Positions 42,653 through 51,563 are shown, numbered from the stretch's first letter. The stretch: 64,000 bases of DNA from Winogradskyella psychrotolerans (GCF_018860565.1 NZ_JAHKPS010000001.1:1-64000), one strand, 5' to 3'. A program made the numbers and translations. Notes: generated by a model not told the origin, from the sequence alone.

Positions 42653-44872
42653 TTAAGCTCTTTTGTTGAGGTTGTAGTAGAGTGTTTTTAAAAATTCATT
42701 AACCTTATATGGTTTTACAATAGAATCGTTGAATTGTGCACTTTTAAAACGGTCATCTTGTTCATCTTGTGTAACTGCTGTTAGCGCAATAACTATTACA
42801 GGTTTTTGGAGTTCACGGATTTTTTTTGTGGCCTCTATACCGTCCATTATAGGCATGTTAACATCCATTAGCACGATATCGTAATCCATTATCATAATTT
42901 TATCTAGCCCTTCTTGACCATTAGTGGCAACATCAACTAAAATGTTGTGACTCTCTAGTGTTTTCTTGGTAACTAAAAGATTAATGGTATTATCATCTAC
43001 AACTAAAACTCTTTTGTTTTTAAGCCTGTCTATCGATATCTTATCTTCTATATTTTCATTGGCGTGTTCTTTTTGGGCTTGACCTACGGTGATTTCGAAA
43101 TAGAAATTTGAACCTTCACCAACAACACTTTTGAGTTCTATTTTAGAGCCCATATCAAAAAGTAATTTACGCACAATGGTAAGTCCTAACCCTGAACCTT
43201 GAAAATAGCCTTGATGTTTTAGTTGTCCAAATTCTTCAAAGATTTTTTTCTGGTCTGCTTCAGAGATGCCTTGGCCATTATCTATAACTTCAAATTTTAG
43301 CTTTAAATTGTTTTCGACCTTTTCTATTAAAGTAACAACAAGTTGTACTTCGCCATTATTAGTGAATTTTAAAGCATTACCAAGTAAATTAATTAGGATC
43401 TGTGACATTTTTGTCTGATCACCTTTTATCCATTTAGGGATTTTACTATCTAAAGCTATTGTAAGGTTATTGTTGGTTTGGCCTGTGATGTATTCTAGAG
43501 ACTCTTTTATATTATTTAATAGGTCTTTAAGAAGAAAGGCTTTAGCTTCTAATTCATTTTTTTCATTAGAATCCATTTTATTTAAAGTCAGTACGTCATT
43601 TACTAAATTGAGTAAGTAGTCTGCAGAAAATTTTAAAGATTGTAATTCTGTTTTATGAGATTTTAGATTTTTATCGTTGTTAAGTACAGTACTTAATCCA
43701 ATAATTCCATATAATGGTGTGCGTAACTCATGACTCATTGTAGATAAGAAACGCGTTTTTACTTCTGCTAATTTTTCAGATTCTAATTTCGCTTCTAAGT
43801 ATTCTTGATTCTTAATCTTGAGTTCGTTATTTAGTCTTCTTCTGTTTTTTATTACCTTCAGAAGGTATAATAAAAGTCCTAAAAGTAACAATGAAACTAA
43901 GACACTGCCTATTAGTAGATTTTTTTGTGCTTCGGATTTTTCAATCGCCAATTTACTTCTTAATTCTTCATTCTCAAGCTCTTCTTGGATTTGTGCACTT
44001 TTTAAACCTGCCGTTAAAATTTTTGCCGATTTCTCAATTTCCTCTTCACGTCTTGCAAGCGAAAGACTGTCCTGTATTTTGCCAATCTCGTAAGCCTTTT
44101 TATAATCTTCTTTTTTTACAAGGCAATTAATATAGCCTTCATAGCCTTGCTTTAAGACATCGATATAGTTTGTTTCTTTAGCCATGCGTATGGTTTGCTG
44201 GTATAAATCTGCGGCTACATCGTAGTCTTTATTGTAAAATGCATAATGCGACTTAAGTAAACTAATGCCGGTTTGTCCTAATTTAAAATCTTTGCCTACA
44301 TTTTCTTCAGCAGCATCTATATAAGGCATAGCGCCTGTAGGATCGTTAAGTTGGTTAAAATGGATATCTGCAATATTATAGTTTAATATAAAAAGCGCCA
44401 TTTTGTTATTTTGATTTTTTGCCAGAGGTAAGGCTTGCTCAAAAGAATGTATAGATTCAATAGAGGATCCAAACGCTAAATAGATATTACCTAGGTCTAT
44501 CTTAGCGCCTATAATCGCCGTAGTGTCTTTAAGTCGTTCTGATAATTTGTTGTTTTTTTGAGCGTATTCAATAGCTTTTACAGAATCGTTTAAATGAAGG
44601 TAGGAATTGGCTAGGTAACTACGGATGTTAAAAACTTCGAGAGGAAGCTCATTTTGGTCAACAATTTTTAAAATTTCGCTAGCATTAAGAATTACAGAAC
44701 TGTAGTTTTCTTCATAGTAATCTGCTATCATTACGTTTTTAATGGAATCAATATGACTTGTGATTTCGGAATCAGAAGCGTCTAGAATACTATCATTGGT
44801 GTCATTTGTATGTTGCGCATGAACGTTACAAATGAGTAAAAGTAATAGGAGGGAGGGGAGTAAAAATCGCAT
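42653..44872 (-). CDS. Hybrid histidine kinase with TPR sensor and receiver domain
   Basis: The 739-residue protein starts with a signal peptide (LLLLLLICNVHAQ). About 280 residues of TPR-like helices follow, probably periplasmic (e.g. AIIGAKIDLGNIYLAFGSSI). A transmembrane helix lies at about 319-340. HisKA contains the phosphorylated His381 in FLSTMSHELRTPLYGI. HATPase_c has the N box ILINLLGNALKFTNNGEV and G boxes DNGQGIS and GSGLGLTIVRKLL. A C-terminal receiver domain shows VLVVDDNTINL with phosphoacceptor Asp670 in VLMDVNMPIMDG. No HPt domain is fused; a stand-alone HPt gene lies 1.6 kb away. Confidence 0.95.
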   Translation of the reverse strand: MRFLLPSLLLLLLICNVHAQHTNDTNDSILDASDSEITSHIDSIKNVMIADYYEENYSSVILNASEILKIVDQNELPLEVFNIRSYLANSYLHLNDSVKAIEYAQKNNKLSERLKDTTAIIGAKIDLGNIYLAFGSSIESIHSFEQALPLAKNQNNKMALFILNYNIADIHFNQLNDPTGAMPYIDAAEENVGKDFKLGQTGISLLKSHYAFYNKDYDVAADLYQQTIRMAKETNYIDVLKQGYEGYINCLVKKEDYKKAYEIGKIQDSLSLARREEEIEKSAKILTAGLKSAQIQEELENEELRSKLAIEKSEAQKNLLIGSVLVSLLLLGLLLYLLKVIKNRRRLNNELKIKNQEYLEAKLESEKLAEVKTRFLSTMSHELRTPLYGIIGLSTVLNNDKNLKSHKTELQSLKFSADYLLNLVNDVLTLNKMDSNEKNELEAKAFLLKDLLNNIKESLEYITGQTNNNLTIALDSKIPKWIKGDQTKMSQILINLLGNALKFTNNGEVQLVVTLIEKVENNLKLKFEVIDNGQGISEADQKKIFEEFGQLKHQGYFQGSGLGLTIVRKLLFDMGSKIELKSVVGEGSNFYFEITVGQAQKEHANENIEDKISIDRLKNKRVLVVDDNTINLLVTKKTLESHNILVDVATNGQEGLDKIMIMDYDIVLMDVNMPIMDGIEATKKIRELQKPVIVIALTAVTQDEQDDRFKSAQFNDSIVKPYKVNEFLKTLYYNLNKRA

Positions 44873-45080
44873 TATTGGTTGGCAAAATGTTTTATTGTCC
44901 TACAAAATACTGAAATTTATTGTTTATACTGTGGGTTTTTTTTATAATATTAATAGAGGAATGCTTAGGGGTTTTCTAACGCTTAGGTTTTTTGATAAAA
45001 TGGAAAAGTAAATTACTAAAGTATGGTTCTATATACTGTAGGTTTATTAAAGCAAATCAGTCTTTATTAAAGAATCTAAC

Positions 45081-45088
45081 TACCTTTG
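45081..45088 (+). promoter_or_regulatory. -7 promoter element of the exonuclease gene
   Basis: TACCTTTG fits TAnnTTTG exactly, 18 bp upstream of the ATG. Confidence 0.6.
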
Positions 45089-45106
45089 TAAAAAAATAAA
45101 TAAGTC

Positions 45107-45883
45107 ATGCAACTCAATCTTACAAAACCCATCTGCTTTTTCGATTTAGAAACTACAGGGATTAATATTTCAAAAGACCGTATCGTAGAAATTTCAATCC
45201 TTAAAGTCTATCCAGATGGTAAGGAAGATGCAAAGACATGGTTAGTGAACCCTGAAATGCCAATTCCAGCTGAAGTGACAGCAATTCACGGTATTTCGGA
45301 TGCAGATGTTGCAGATAAACCCACTTTTAAAGAATTATCCAAGGAAATTTATAACTTAATTAAGGATTCAGATTTAGGTGGTTTTAACTCTAACCGATTC
45401 GATATCCCTTTATTGGCAGAAGAAATGTTAAGAGCAGGTGTAGATTTTGATATGAAAAATACACGATCTGTAGATGTGCAAACCATATTTCATAAAATGG
45501 AACAGCGCACTTTAGTGGCTGCTTATAAGTTTTACTGTGATAAGGATTTAAGTGATGCTCACAGCGCAGAAGCAGATACTAAAGCCACATACGAAGTTTT
45601 AAAAGCACAATTAGAGCGTTACGAAGATTTAGAAAACGATACCAAGTTTTTAGCAGAATTTAGCTCACGTAAAAAGTTTGCAGATTTTGCAGGTTTTTTA
45701 ATCTTTAATAAAGAAGGAGAAGAGTGTTTCTCATTTGGAAAGCATAAAGGCAAACGTGTGGTTGATGTCATGGAACAAGAACCAGGCTATTTTGGTTGGT
45801 TACTAAATGCAGATTTTCCTTTGTATACCAAGAAGGTTTTAACGGCAATTAAACTGCGTCAATTTAATAATAAGTTAAGTTAA
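45107..45883 (+). CDS. DnaQ-like 3'-5' exonuclease (DEDDh)
   Basis: The 258-residue exonuclease has Exo I CFFDLETTGINISKDRIVEI (Asp and Glu metal ligands), Exo II LGGFNSNRFDIPLLAEEMLR and Exo III DAHSAEADTKATYEVL with the catalytic His. A C-terminal extension (SFGKHKGKRVVDVMEQEPGY, FGWLLNADFP) is the exodeoxyribonuclease X-like tail. It probably trims DNA or RNA ends in repair; the exact role is unknown. It starts an operon with the FAH, HPt and cinA genes. Confidence 0.9.
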   Translation: MQLNLTKPICFFDLETTGINISKDRIVEISILKVYPDGKEDAKTWLVNPEMPIPAEVTAIHGISDADVADKPTFKELSKEIYNLIKDSDLGGFNSNRFDIPLLAEEMLRAGVDFDMKNTRSVDVQTIFHKMEQRTLVAAYKFYCDKDLSDAHSAEADTKATYEVLKAQLERYEDLENDTKFLAEFSSRKKFADFAGFLIFNKEGEECFSFGKHKGKRVVDVMEQEPGYFGWLLNADFPLYTKKVLTAIKLRQFNNKLS

Positions 45884-45902
45884 TACCAAAGCGTTAAGAA
45901 GA

Positions 45903-46514
45903 ATGAAACTAATCTGTATAGGTCGTAATTACACAGACCACATTAAAGAACTCGAAAACGAAAAACCTACAGATCCAGTCGTGTTTTTAAAGCCAGATAC
46001 GGCAATACTATTAAAGAAGCAGCCTTTTTTTATTCCGGATTTTTCAGATGATGTTCACTATGAAGTAGAAGTTTTAGTGAAAATCAACAAAGTAGGGAAA
46101 TATATAGATAAGAAATTTGCACATAAATATTATGACCAAATAGGGCTTGGTATAGATTTTACAGCACGAGACCTTCAGGCACAATTAAAAGCCAAAGGCT
46201 TACCTTGGGAAAAGGCAAAAGCCTTTGATGGAGCTGCTGTAATAGGGAAGTGGTTGCCAAAAACTAAATTTGAAAATATAGACAATATCAATTTTAGTTT
46301 AAAGCAAAATGACGACACCGTTCAGACAGGGAATACAGCACTTATGCTTTGGAAAATTGATGAACTTATAGAATATGTCTCAAAATATTTCACTTTAAAA
46401 ATAGGAGACATTATATTTACGGGCACACCAGCAGGAGTTGGTAAAGTTTTTGCAGAAGACCAATTAAAAGGATATCTTGAAAACGAGGAAATGTTTTCAA
46501 TAAAAATAAAATAA
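45903..46514 (+). CDS. Fumarylacetoacetate hydrolase family protein
   Basis: The 203-residue protein is the short single-domain form of the FAH fold. The start MKLICIGRNYTDHIKELENE leads into the family's KPDTAILLKK, DVHYEVEVLVKINKVGKYID (metal-binding Glu pair) and LGIDFTARDLQAQLKAKGLP. The end is FTGTPAGVGKV. Members hydrolyse or decarboxylate 2-oxo acids such as oxaloacetate, acylpyruvates or homoprotocatechuate intermediates; specificity is not evident. Its stop codon is followed directly by the HPt start (TAAATG). Confidence 0.9.
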   Translation: MKLICIGRNYTDHIKELENEKPTDPVVFLKPDTAILLKKQPFFIPDFSDDVHYEVEVLVKINKVGKYIDKKFAHKYYDQIGLGIDFTARDLQAQLKAKGLPWEKAKAFDGAAVIGKWLPKTKFENIDNINFSLKQNDDTVQTGNTALMLWKIDELIEYVSKYFTLKIGDIIFTGTPAGVGKVFAEDQLKGYLENEEMFSIKIK

Positions 46515-46856
46515 ATGTCAGAATATTATAAATTACATCGCGTACGAGAAATGGCTGATAATGACGAAGATTTCGTTGCAGCTTTAGCAGCCGCTTTTTT
46601 AGAAGAGGTGCCAGAAGACGCTGAACGTTTAAGAACAGCAGTACCAGAAAAAGATTATAAGGAAGTTTATCAAGCTGCTCATAAAATGAAGCCAACTATC
46701 GATCTATTTGAACTTGGTGTATTAGATACATTGATAGAAGTACAGGATTGGGGTAAATTTGAGCAATCAGATAAAAATATAGATGAGCAGCTTACAACAG
46801 TCTTAACTGCAGTAGATAATGCTGTAAATGAAATTAAAGCCGATTTTGGACTATAA
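46515..46856 (+). CDS. Stand-alone histidine phosphotransfer (HPt) protein
   Basis: The 113-residue helical protein matches HPt domains: phosphorylatable His56 in AAHKMKPTIDLF, preceded by FLEEVPEDAERLRTAV. HPt proteins relay phosphate between a receiver domain and another response regulator. The hybrid kinase at 42653-44872 has a receiver but no HPt domain, so this protein is a possible partner; its real partner is not shown here. It follows the FAH gene with no gap. Confidence 0.85.
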   Translation: MSEYYKLHRVREMADNDEDFVAALAAAFLEEVPEDAERLRTAVPEKDYKEVYQAAHKMKPTIDLFELGVLDTLIEVQDWGKFEQSDKNIDEQLTTVLTAVDNAVNEIKADFGL

Positions 46857-46863
46857 CATATAG

Positions 46864-48111
46864 ATGCAAGCAGAGATTATTACTATTGGAGATGAGATTC
46901 TCATTGGCCAAATTGTAGATACAAATTCGGCGTTCTTAGGCAAAGAGTTTAATAAGTTCGGAATTTCTATCTATCAGATTACATCAGTACAAGATGAAAA
47001 ATCACATATCCTTAAAGCGCTAAAAGAAGCTGAAGAAAATGCAGATATCATTATTATAACTGGTGGCTTAGGACCAACCAAAGACGATATTACCAAGCAT
47101 ACTATTTGCGAATACTTTGAGGATACCTTAGTAGAAGACAAAGCTGTTTTAACTAATGTAGAGCAGATTTTTGCAAAATATAATTCTGCACCATTATTAG
47201 AAGTTAATAAGCAACAAGCCTTAGTGCCTTCTAAATGTAAAGTATTAATGAACCACAATGGTACAGCACCAGGTATGTGGTTAGAAAAAAACGGAAAAGT
47301 ATTTGTATCGCTTCCTGGCGTGCCTTACGAAATGAAGGCCTTAATTACAGAGCAAGTTATTCCAAAATTAAGAGCACAATTTAAGTTTCCTTATATAATG
47401 CACAAAACCATCTTAACTTATGGTTTAGGAGAAAGTGCATTGGCAGAACGTATTGAAACATGGGAAAATAATTTACCTAACTTTATAAAGCTAGCCTATT
47501 TGCCAAGTTTAGGACGTGTACGTTTGCGTTTGTCAGGAAAAGCTAATGATAAATCTGTAGTTGAAAAAGAAATACTACATCAGGTAGATTTATTATTAAC
47601 ACAGATTGAAGATGTTTTTGTAGGTTATGAGGAAGATGAATCTATTGAAGCTGTTATTGGAAAACGTTTAACTGAGCAAGGAAAAACGTTAGCTGTTGCA
47701 GAAAGTTGTACAGGTGGACGCATTGCCGAAGCATTTACAGCAAATGCAGGATCTTCAGCTTATTTTAATGGTGGTGTAGTAACCTATGCAACAACATCTA
47801 AAATAAAAATTTTAAATGTTTCAGAAGCGGATATTAAAAAATATTCGGTAGTGAGTAAACAGGTAGCAGAAGCTATGGCGAAGCATGTAAGAACATTATT
47901 TGACAGCGATTATGCTATAAGTACAACAGGAAACGCAGGGCCAACAAAAGGAGATTCAGAAGCAGAGGTTGGAACGGTATGGATTGCAATTGCCTCTAAA
48001 GACCAGGTGTATTCTGAAGTTTTTAACTTTGGAGATCATCGTGAAAAAGTGATTGGTAGAGCTACAAATAAAGCTTTTGAAATGCTTCAGAAATATTTTT
48101 TGAAAAAGTAG
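46864..48111 (+). CDS. cinA: Competence/damage-inducible protein CinA (nicotinamide-nucleotide amidohydrolase family)
   Basis: The 415-residue protein has an N-terminal MoCF-like domain (MQAEIITIGDEILIGQIVDT, TGGLGPTKDDITK, LPGVPYEMKALI). The C-terminal CinA amidohydrolase domain has VAESCTGGRIAEAFTANAGS, FNGGVVTYATTSKIKIL and AISTTGNAGPTKGDSEAEVG. It deamidates NMN and acts on ADP-ribose in NAD recycling. Length and order are standard. It is the last gene of the exonuclease-FAH-HPt-cinA operon. Confidence 0.95.
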   Translation: MQAEIITIGDEILIGQIVDTNSAFLGKEFNKFGISIYQITSVQDEKSHILKALKEAEENADIIIITGGLGPTKDDITKHTICEYFEDTLVEDKAVLTNVEQIFAKYNSAPLLEVNKQQALVPSKCKVLMNHNGTAPGMWLEKNGKVFVSLPGVPYEMKALITEQVIPKLRAQFKFPYIMHKTILTYGLGESALAERIETWENNLPNFIKLAYLPSLGRVRLRLSGKANDKSVVEKEILHQVDLLLTQIEDVFVGYEEDESIEAVIGKRLTEQGKTLAVAESCTGGRIAEAFTANAGSSAYFNGGVVTYATTSKIKILNVSEADIKKYSVVSKQVAEAMAKHVRTLFDSDYAISTTGNAGPTKGDSEAEVGTVWIAIASKDQVYSEVFNFGDHREKVIGRATNKAFEMLQKYFLKK

Positions 48112-48120
48112 AGTTTTATA

Positions 48121-48151
48121 TTTGCTGAAACGTAAAGTTTTATTAAATTTG
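48121..48151 (+). promoter_or_regulatory. Promoter of the rpmB-rpmG operon
   Basis: TTTG (48121-48124) and TAAATTTG (48144-48151) are separated by 19 bp, a perfect Bacteroidota -33/-7 pair. The leader is about 120 bp and includes the inverted repeat CAAAGAATTTCTTTG. Confidence 0.82.
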
Positions 48152-48280
48152 CACCCTGTTTAAAATATCTATGTTCGGATATTATATTCTTAGGGTTAGT
48201 ATTTTCAAAGAATTTCTTTGAGAAAAATAAAATTTTAAGAGTTAGCAGAAAAATAATAATACACCTAAAGAAAGAAAACA

Positions 48281-48517
48281 ATGTCAAGAGTTTGTGAACT
48301 TACTGGGAAAAAAGCGATGGTTGGAAACAATGTTTCTCACGCTATGAATAAAACAAGACGTACATTTGATGCCAATTTAATCAAAAAACGTTTTTATATT
48401 CCTTCAGAAGATAAGTGGGTAACATTAAAAGTTTCTACATCAGCATTAAAGACTATCAATAAAATTGGTATCGAAGCAATGTTAAAAGAAGCTAAAGCAA
48501 AAGGATTTTACAAATAA
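48281..48517 (+). CDS. rpmB: 50S ribosomal protein L28
   Basis: The 78-residue protein matches L28: MSRVCELTGKKAMVGNNVSH, RTFDANLIKKRFYIPSEDKW and a C-terminal helix region. It has the basic composition of a ribosomal protein. It starts the conserved Bacteroidota operon rpmB-rpmG-DUF4295. Its ATG follows a 120-bp leader with a small hairpin. Confidence 0.97.
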   Translation: MSRVCELTGKKAMVGNNVSHAMNKTRRTFDANLIKKRFYIPSEDKWVTLKVSTSALKTINKIGIEAMLKEAKAKGFYK

Positions 48518-48544
48518 TAGCGTTAGCGCTTAAGTCAATTTACA

Positions 48545-48727
48545 ATGGCAAAAAGAGGAAATAGAATACAAGTTATCTTAGAGTGCACAGAGCACAAAAC
48601 TTCTGGAAAACCAGGAACATCAAGATATATTACAACGAAGAATAAGAAGAATACGCCAGACCGTATGGAGATTAAAAAATTTAATCCTATCCTTAAGCGT
48701 ATGACAGTTCATAAAGAGATAAAATAA
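48545..48727 (+). CDS. rpmG: 50S ribosomal protein L33
   Basis: The 60-residue protein matches L33: [40 protein letters not shown] and [17 protein letters not shown]. The zinc Cys motifs of other L33s are absent, so this is the cysteine-free form. It is 27 bp after L28 and 6 bp before the DUF4295 gene. Confidence 0.97.
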   Translation: MAKRGNRIQVILECTEHKTSGKPGTSRYITTKNKKNTPDRMEIKKFNPILKRMTVHKEIK

Positions 48728-48733
48728 GAAACC

Positions 48734-48886
48734 ATGGCAAAGAAATCAGTAGCGTCTTTACAGACAGGATCAAAACGTTTGACAAAAGCTATAAAAATGG
48801 TGAAATCACCAAAAACTGGAGCATACATGTTCGTAGAATCAGTAATGGCACCAGAATTTGTCAATGACTTTTTAAACAAAAAATAA
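48734..48886 (+). CDS. DUF4295 family small basic protein
   Basis: The 50-residue protein (MAKKSVASLQTGSKRLTKAI, KMVKSPKTGAYMFVESVMAP, EFVNDFLNKK) is a recognised Bacteroidota family whose gene always follows L33 before ftsY. Its size, charge and operon position point to a ribosomal protein. From memory, the cryo-EM structure of the Flavobacterium johnsoniae ribosome found a new protein named bL38 which may be this family; I have not verified this. The gene starts 6 bp after rpmG and ends before a terminator. Confidence 0.9.
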   Translation: MAKKSVASLQTGSKRLTKAIKMVKSPKTGAYMFVESVMAPEFVNDFLNKK

Positions 48887-48910
48887 TCTTTATTTATATA
48901 TAGATTAACT

Positions 48911-48940
48911 AAACTGCTTTCATTTGAAAGCAGTTTTTTT
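48911..48940 (+). terminator. Terminator of the rpmB operon
   Basis: Arms AAACTGCTTTC (48911-48921) and GAAAGCAGTTT (48926-48936) with an ATTT loop are followed by Ts. Confidence 0.88.
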
Positions 48941-49026
48941 ATGTTTATATTTGAAAACATCTGACATCTTAACAGTAAAATATTAAAGGCAAGGTTGTTG
49001 CAATGTAATAATTGCGAATAATACTG

Positions 49027-49047
49027 TCACACTGAGCTTGTCGAGGT
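49027..49047. repeat. Single copy of the CACTGAGCTTGTCGA-type dispersed repeat
   Basis: GTCACACTGAGCTTGTCGAGG is similar to the palindromic CACTGAGCTTGTCGAAGTG repeat that is widespread in Bacteroidota intergenic DNA. It is degenerate here (GAGGTG for GAAGTG) and lies 25 bp upstream of ftsY. Confidence 0.5.
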
Positions 49048-49071
49048 GCTGATTAATAACCTAACAACAAA

Positions 49072-50046
49072 ATGAGTTTTTTTAAAAAAATATTCTCTTC
49101 CGAAAAGAAAGAAACCTTAGATAAAGGCTTAGAGAAATCTAAATCTTCTTTTTTCAATAAATTAAATAAAGCCGTTGCCGGAAAATCTAAAGTTGATGAT
49201 GACGTTTTAGATAATCTTGAAGAAATCCTAGTCACTAGTGATGTTGGTGTTAACACGACATTAAAAGTGATTACACGTATTGAAGAACGTGTTGCTAAAG
49301 ATAAATATTTAGGCACTTCAGAATTGAACAAAATTCTAAGGGAAGAAATAGCTGCGTTACTCTCAGAAACTAAGTCTGGCGAAGAAACAGAATACACAAT
49401 TCCTGAATTACCAAAACAAGCTAATGGTTCTAAAACGCCTTATGTACTTATGGTTGTTGGAGTAAATGGTGTTGGAAAAACAACAACCATTGGTAAATTG
49501 GCATATCAGTTTAAAAAGAAAGGCTTAAAAGTAGTGCTTGGAGCTGCAGATACCTTTAGAGCAGCAGCAATAGATCAATTACAGGTTTGGGCAGATAGAG
49601 TAGATGTACCAATGATACGACAAGAAATGGGATCTGATCCTGCTTCTGTAGCATTTGATGCTATTCAATCTGGTGTCAATCAAGAAGCAGATGTCATTAT
49701 TATTGATACAGCTGGACGTTTACACAATAAGATCAATTTAATGAATGAGCTGACAAAAGTAAAACGTGTCATGCAAAAAGTAGTTGGCGATGCGCCTCAC
49801 GATGTACTTTTAGTTTTAGACGGCTCAACAGGTCAGAATGCTTTTGAACAAGCTAAACAATTTACAGCAGCAACCGAAGTTACTTCTTTAGCCGTAACCA
49901 AGTTAGACGGAACTGCCAAAGGAGGAGTTGTGATTGGTATTAGCGACCAGTTTCAAATTCCGGTGAAATATATTGGAGTAGGAGAAGGTATTGAAGATTT
50001 ACAAGTCTTTAATAAATACGAATTTGTAGATTCATTCTTTAAATAA
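49072..50046 (+). CDS. ftsY: Signal recognition particle receptor FtsY
   Basis: The 324-residue GTPase docks SRP-ribosome complexes to the inner membrane. An N domain (about 20-110) precedes the G domain: GVNGVGKTTTIGKL (G1), DTFRAAAIDQLQVW (G2 region), IIDTAGRLHNKINLM (G3) and TKLDGTAKGGVVIG (G4/closing). The acidic A domain of E. coli FtsY is reduced to a short charged stretch, the norm in this phylum. It follows the ribosomal operon after a terminator and a repeat. Confidence 0.96.
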   Translation: MSFFKKIFSSEKKETLDKGLEKSKSSFFNKLNKAVAGKSKVDDDVLDNLEEILVTSDVGVNTTLKVITRIEERVAKDKYLGTSELNKILREEIAALLSETKSGEETEYTIPELPKQANGSKTPYVLMVVGVNGVGKTTTIGKLAYQFKKKGLKVVLGAADTFRAAAIDQLQVWADRVDVPMIRQEMGSDPASVAFDAIQSGVNQEADVIIIDTAGRLHNKINLMNELTKVKRVMQKVVGDAPHDVLLVLDGSTGQNAFEQAKQFTAATEVTSLAVTKLDGTAKGGVVIGISDQFQIPVKYIGVGEGIEDLQVFNKYEFVDSFFK

Positions 50047-50087
50047 CACCTTCTAAGTTCAGGTGTAGCACCATTAGGCGTTTTATA

Positions 50088-50435
50088 ATGTGTAAACCAT
50101 TACATTTAAAGGATTATAAGATTTTAAAGCCGATTACAATACTTACGGTATTGTATTCGGCTTTTATGTTTTTTAAATATGCAGCGTCTTTAATATTGGT
50201 CTATGCAACACCACAAAGCCCTTTACTTCCAAAGCAGTTAAATGCTTATGCATCCTTTCCGTTGTATTTTATAGTCGTATTTTTTGCTGTCCTAAGTTTC
50301 TTTAGTATGCGAAGTTTATGGACTAAACAGTATAATGTTAAACGTGTTTATGCCTTGTTTGGAATTGTATTTTTGTTTTGCATTTTTCAGAGGCAGATTT
50401 ATCAATGCATTATGCGTTTTAATCCTTATGGCTAA
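50088..50435 (+). CDS. Small membrane protein of unknown function
   Basis: The 115-residue protein has three hydrophobic segments (about 17-37, 56-73 and 87-103; e.g. YFIVVFFAVLSFFSM, VYALFGIVFLFCIF). No family is recognised. It lies 41 bp after ftsY on the same strand and converges with the serine hydrolase gene, sharing 4 bp (CTAA). Coding nature is suggested by length and hydrophobic pattern rather than by homology. Confidence 0.5.
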   Translation: MCKPLHLKDYKILKPITILTVLYSAFMFFKYAASLILVYATPQSPLLPKQLNAYASFPLYFIVVFFAVLSFFSMRSLWTKQYNVKRVYALFGIVFLFCIFQRQIYQCIMRFNPYG

Positions 50436-51511
50436 TTAATCAAAGCATTAATTTTTATCCAAAGCTCATTATCAAAATTAGAAAGCGCAAAATTATTATC
50501 GTCAGCAGATTGGCCCATTCGTATGATGACTAATTTTTTACTAGGAACCACATAGATTTTCTGATCATTTTTACCCAGCGCAGCATACATGTCATCTGGC
50601 GCATCAGGAATAAGTGCTCCTGAGAACTCAACTTGAGTTTGAGGTAAATGATACGAAGATTTACCATTTAACCACCACAAATAACCATAAGCCAAATTAA
50701 CCTCCTGAGAAGTGTTGGTGGCAGCAGATAAATAATTGTCGTTTACAATTTGTTCATCTTCCCATTTGCCATTGGCATAAGTTAATAAGCCAAATCTAGC
50801 CATGCTTCTGGTATCGCTTAGGTAAACACTTAAGCCACTTAAGTCTATCCAATTTCCAGTCATTCCTATTTTGTCTCTAAGATGTGTATTAAAGTAATTG
50901 TCCCAAGTTGTATTGCTAGACTCAGCCACAACATCTTGTAATTTTACATACACATTATGGTAAGCCCAACGCGTACCAGCATCTGCCATATACTGTAAAT
51001 TTACAGGCGAAACATCATCACCTAAAGTATCGTCTAAACCAGAGGTCATGGATAATAAATTTTTACAAGTAATTAGGTTTTCTTTTTCTAATGGAGCACT
51101 TGTCCAACCAGTACCAAGATAATCTGAAACTTTATTATTGATATCCAATAAACCTTCATCTTGAGCAATTCCAGTAACTGCAGTAGTTAATGTCTTTCCT
51201 GCACTTGCCCAATACCATGGGGTAGAACTGGTATGGTTATTAAAATAATGTTCTTCAACTATTTTGCCGTTATGAAGAATCATAAAACTTTTAGAGTTTT
51301 TTTCCTCTAGGAAGTCTAATAATGGTTGAAGCTGATCTTCATTCCAATTTAATTCTGAAATTGATTTAGTTTCCCAGGTATCGGAATTTAAAGGAGGGAA
51401 ATAGATCTCATCGGTTGGAGAGCCTTGGTTCTCTGAAGAAGTATCATCACTTGAACAAGAAATAAATAGAAATATAACTATTAAAATGGATGTAAATTGA
51501 AAAGATTTCAT
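50432..51511 (-). CDS. Serine hydrolase lipoprotein (beta-lactamase/DD-peptidase family, class C-like)
   Basis: The 359-residue lipoprotein has a lipobox (IFLFISCSSDD). The catalytic motif SxxK appears as SAGK in YWASAGKTLTTAVT, and the YxN motif as YHN in TRWAYHNVYVKL. The KTG-like strand is less clear. Such proteins include esterases, D-amino-acid peptidases and beta-lactamase-like enzymes of Bacteroidota; a resistance role cannot be claimed. It is periplasmic and anchored to a membrane. Confidence 0.88.
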   Translation of the reverse strand: MKSFQFTSILIVIFLFISCSSDDTSSENQGSPTDEIYFPPLNSDTWETKSISELNWNEDQLQPLLDFLEEKNSKSFMILHNGKIVEEHYFNNHTSSTPWYWASAGKTLTTAVTGIAQDEGLLDINNKVSDYLGTGWTSAPLEKENLITCKNLLSMTSGLDDTLGDDVSPVNLQYMADAGTRWAYHNVYVKLQDVVAESSNTTWDNYFNTHLRDKIGMTGNWIDLSGLSVYLSDTRSMARFGLLTYANGKWEDEQIVNDNYLSAATNTSQEVNLAYGYLWWLNGKSSYHLPQTQVEFSGALIPDAPDDMYAALGKNDQKIYVVPSKKLVIIRMGQSADDNNFALSNFDNELWIKINALIN

Positions 51512-51563
51512 CGTAAGTTTTTATTTAAGACCTATAAATATACTAAAGGTTTAATTTACATTG

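Noticed and set aside
50432..51511. Beta-lactamase resistance gene
   Set aside because: The SxxK/YxN pattern is shared by many esterases and peptidases; nothing points specifically to antibiotic hydrolysis.
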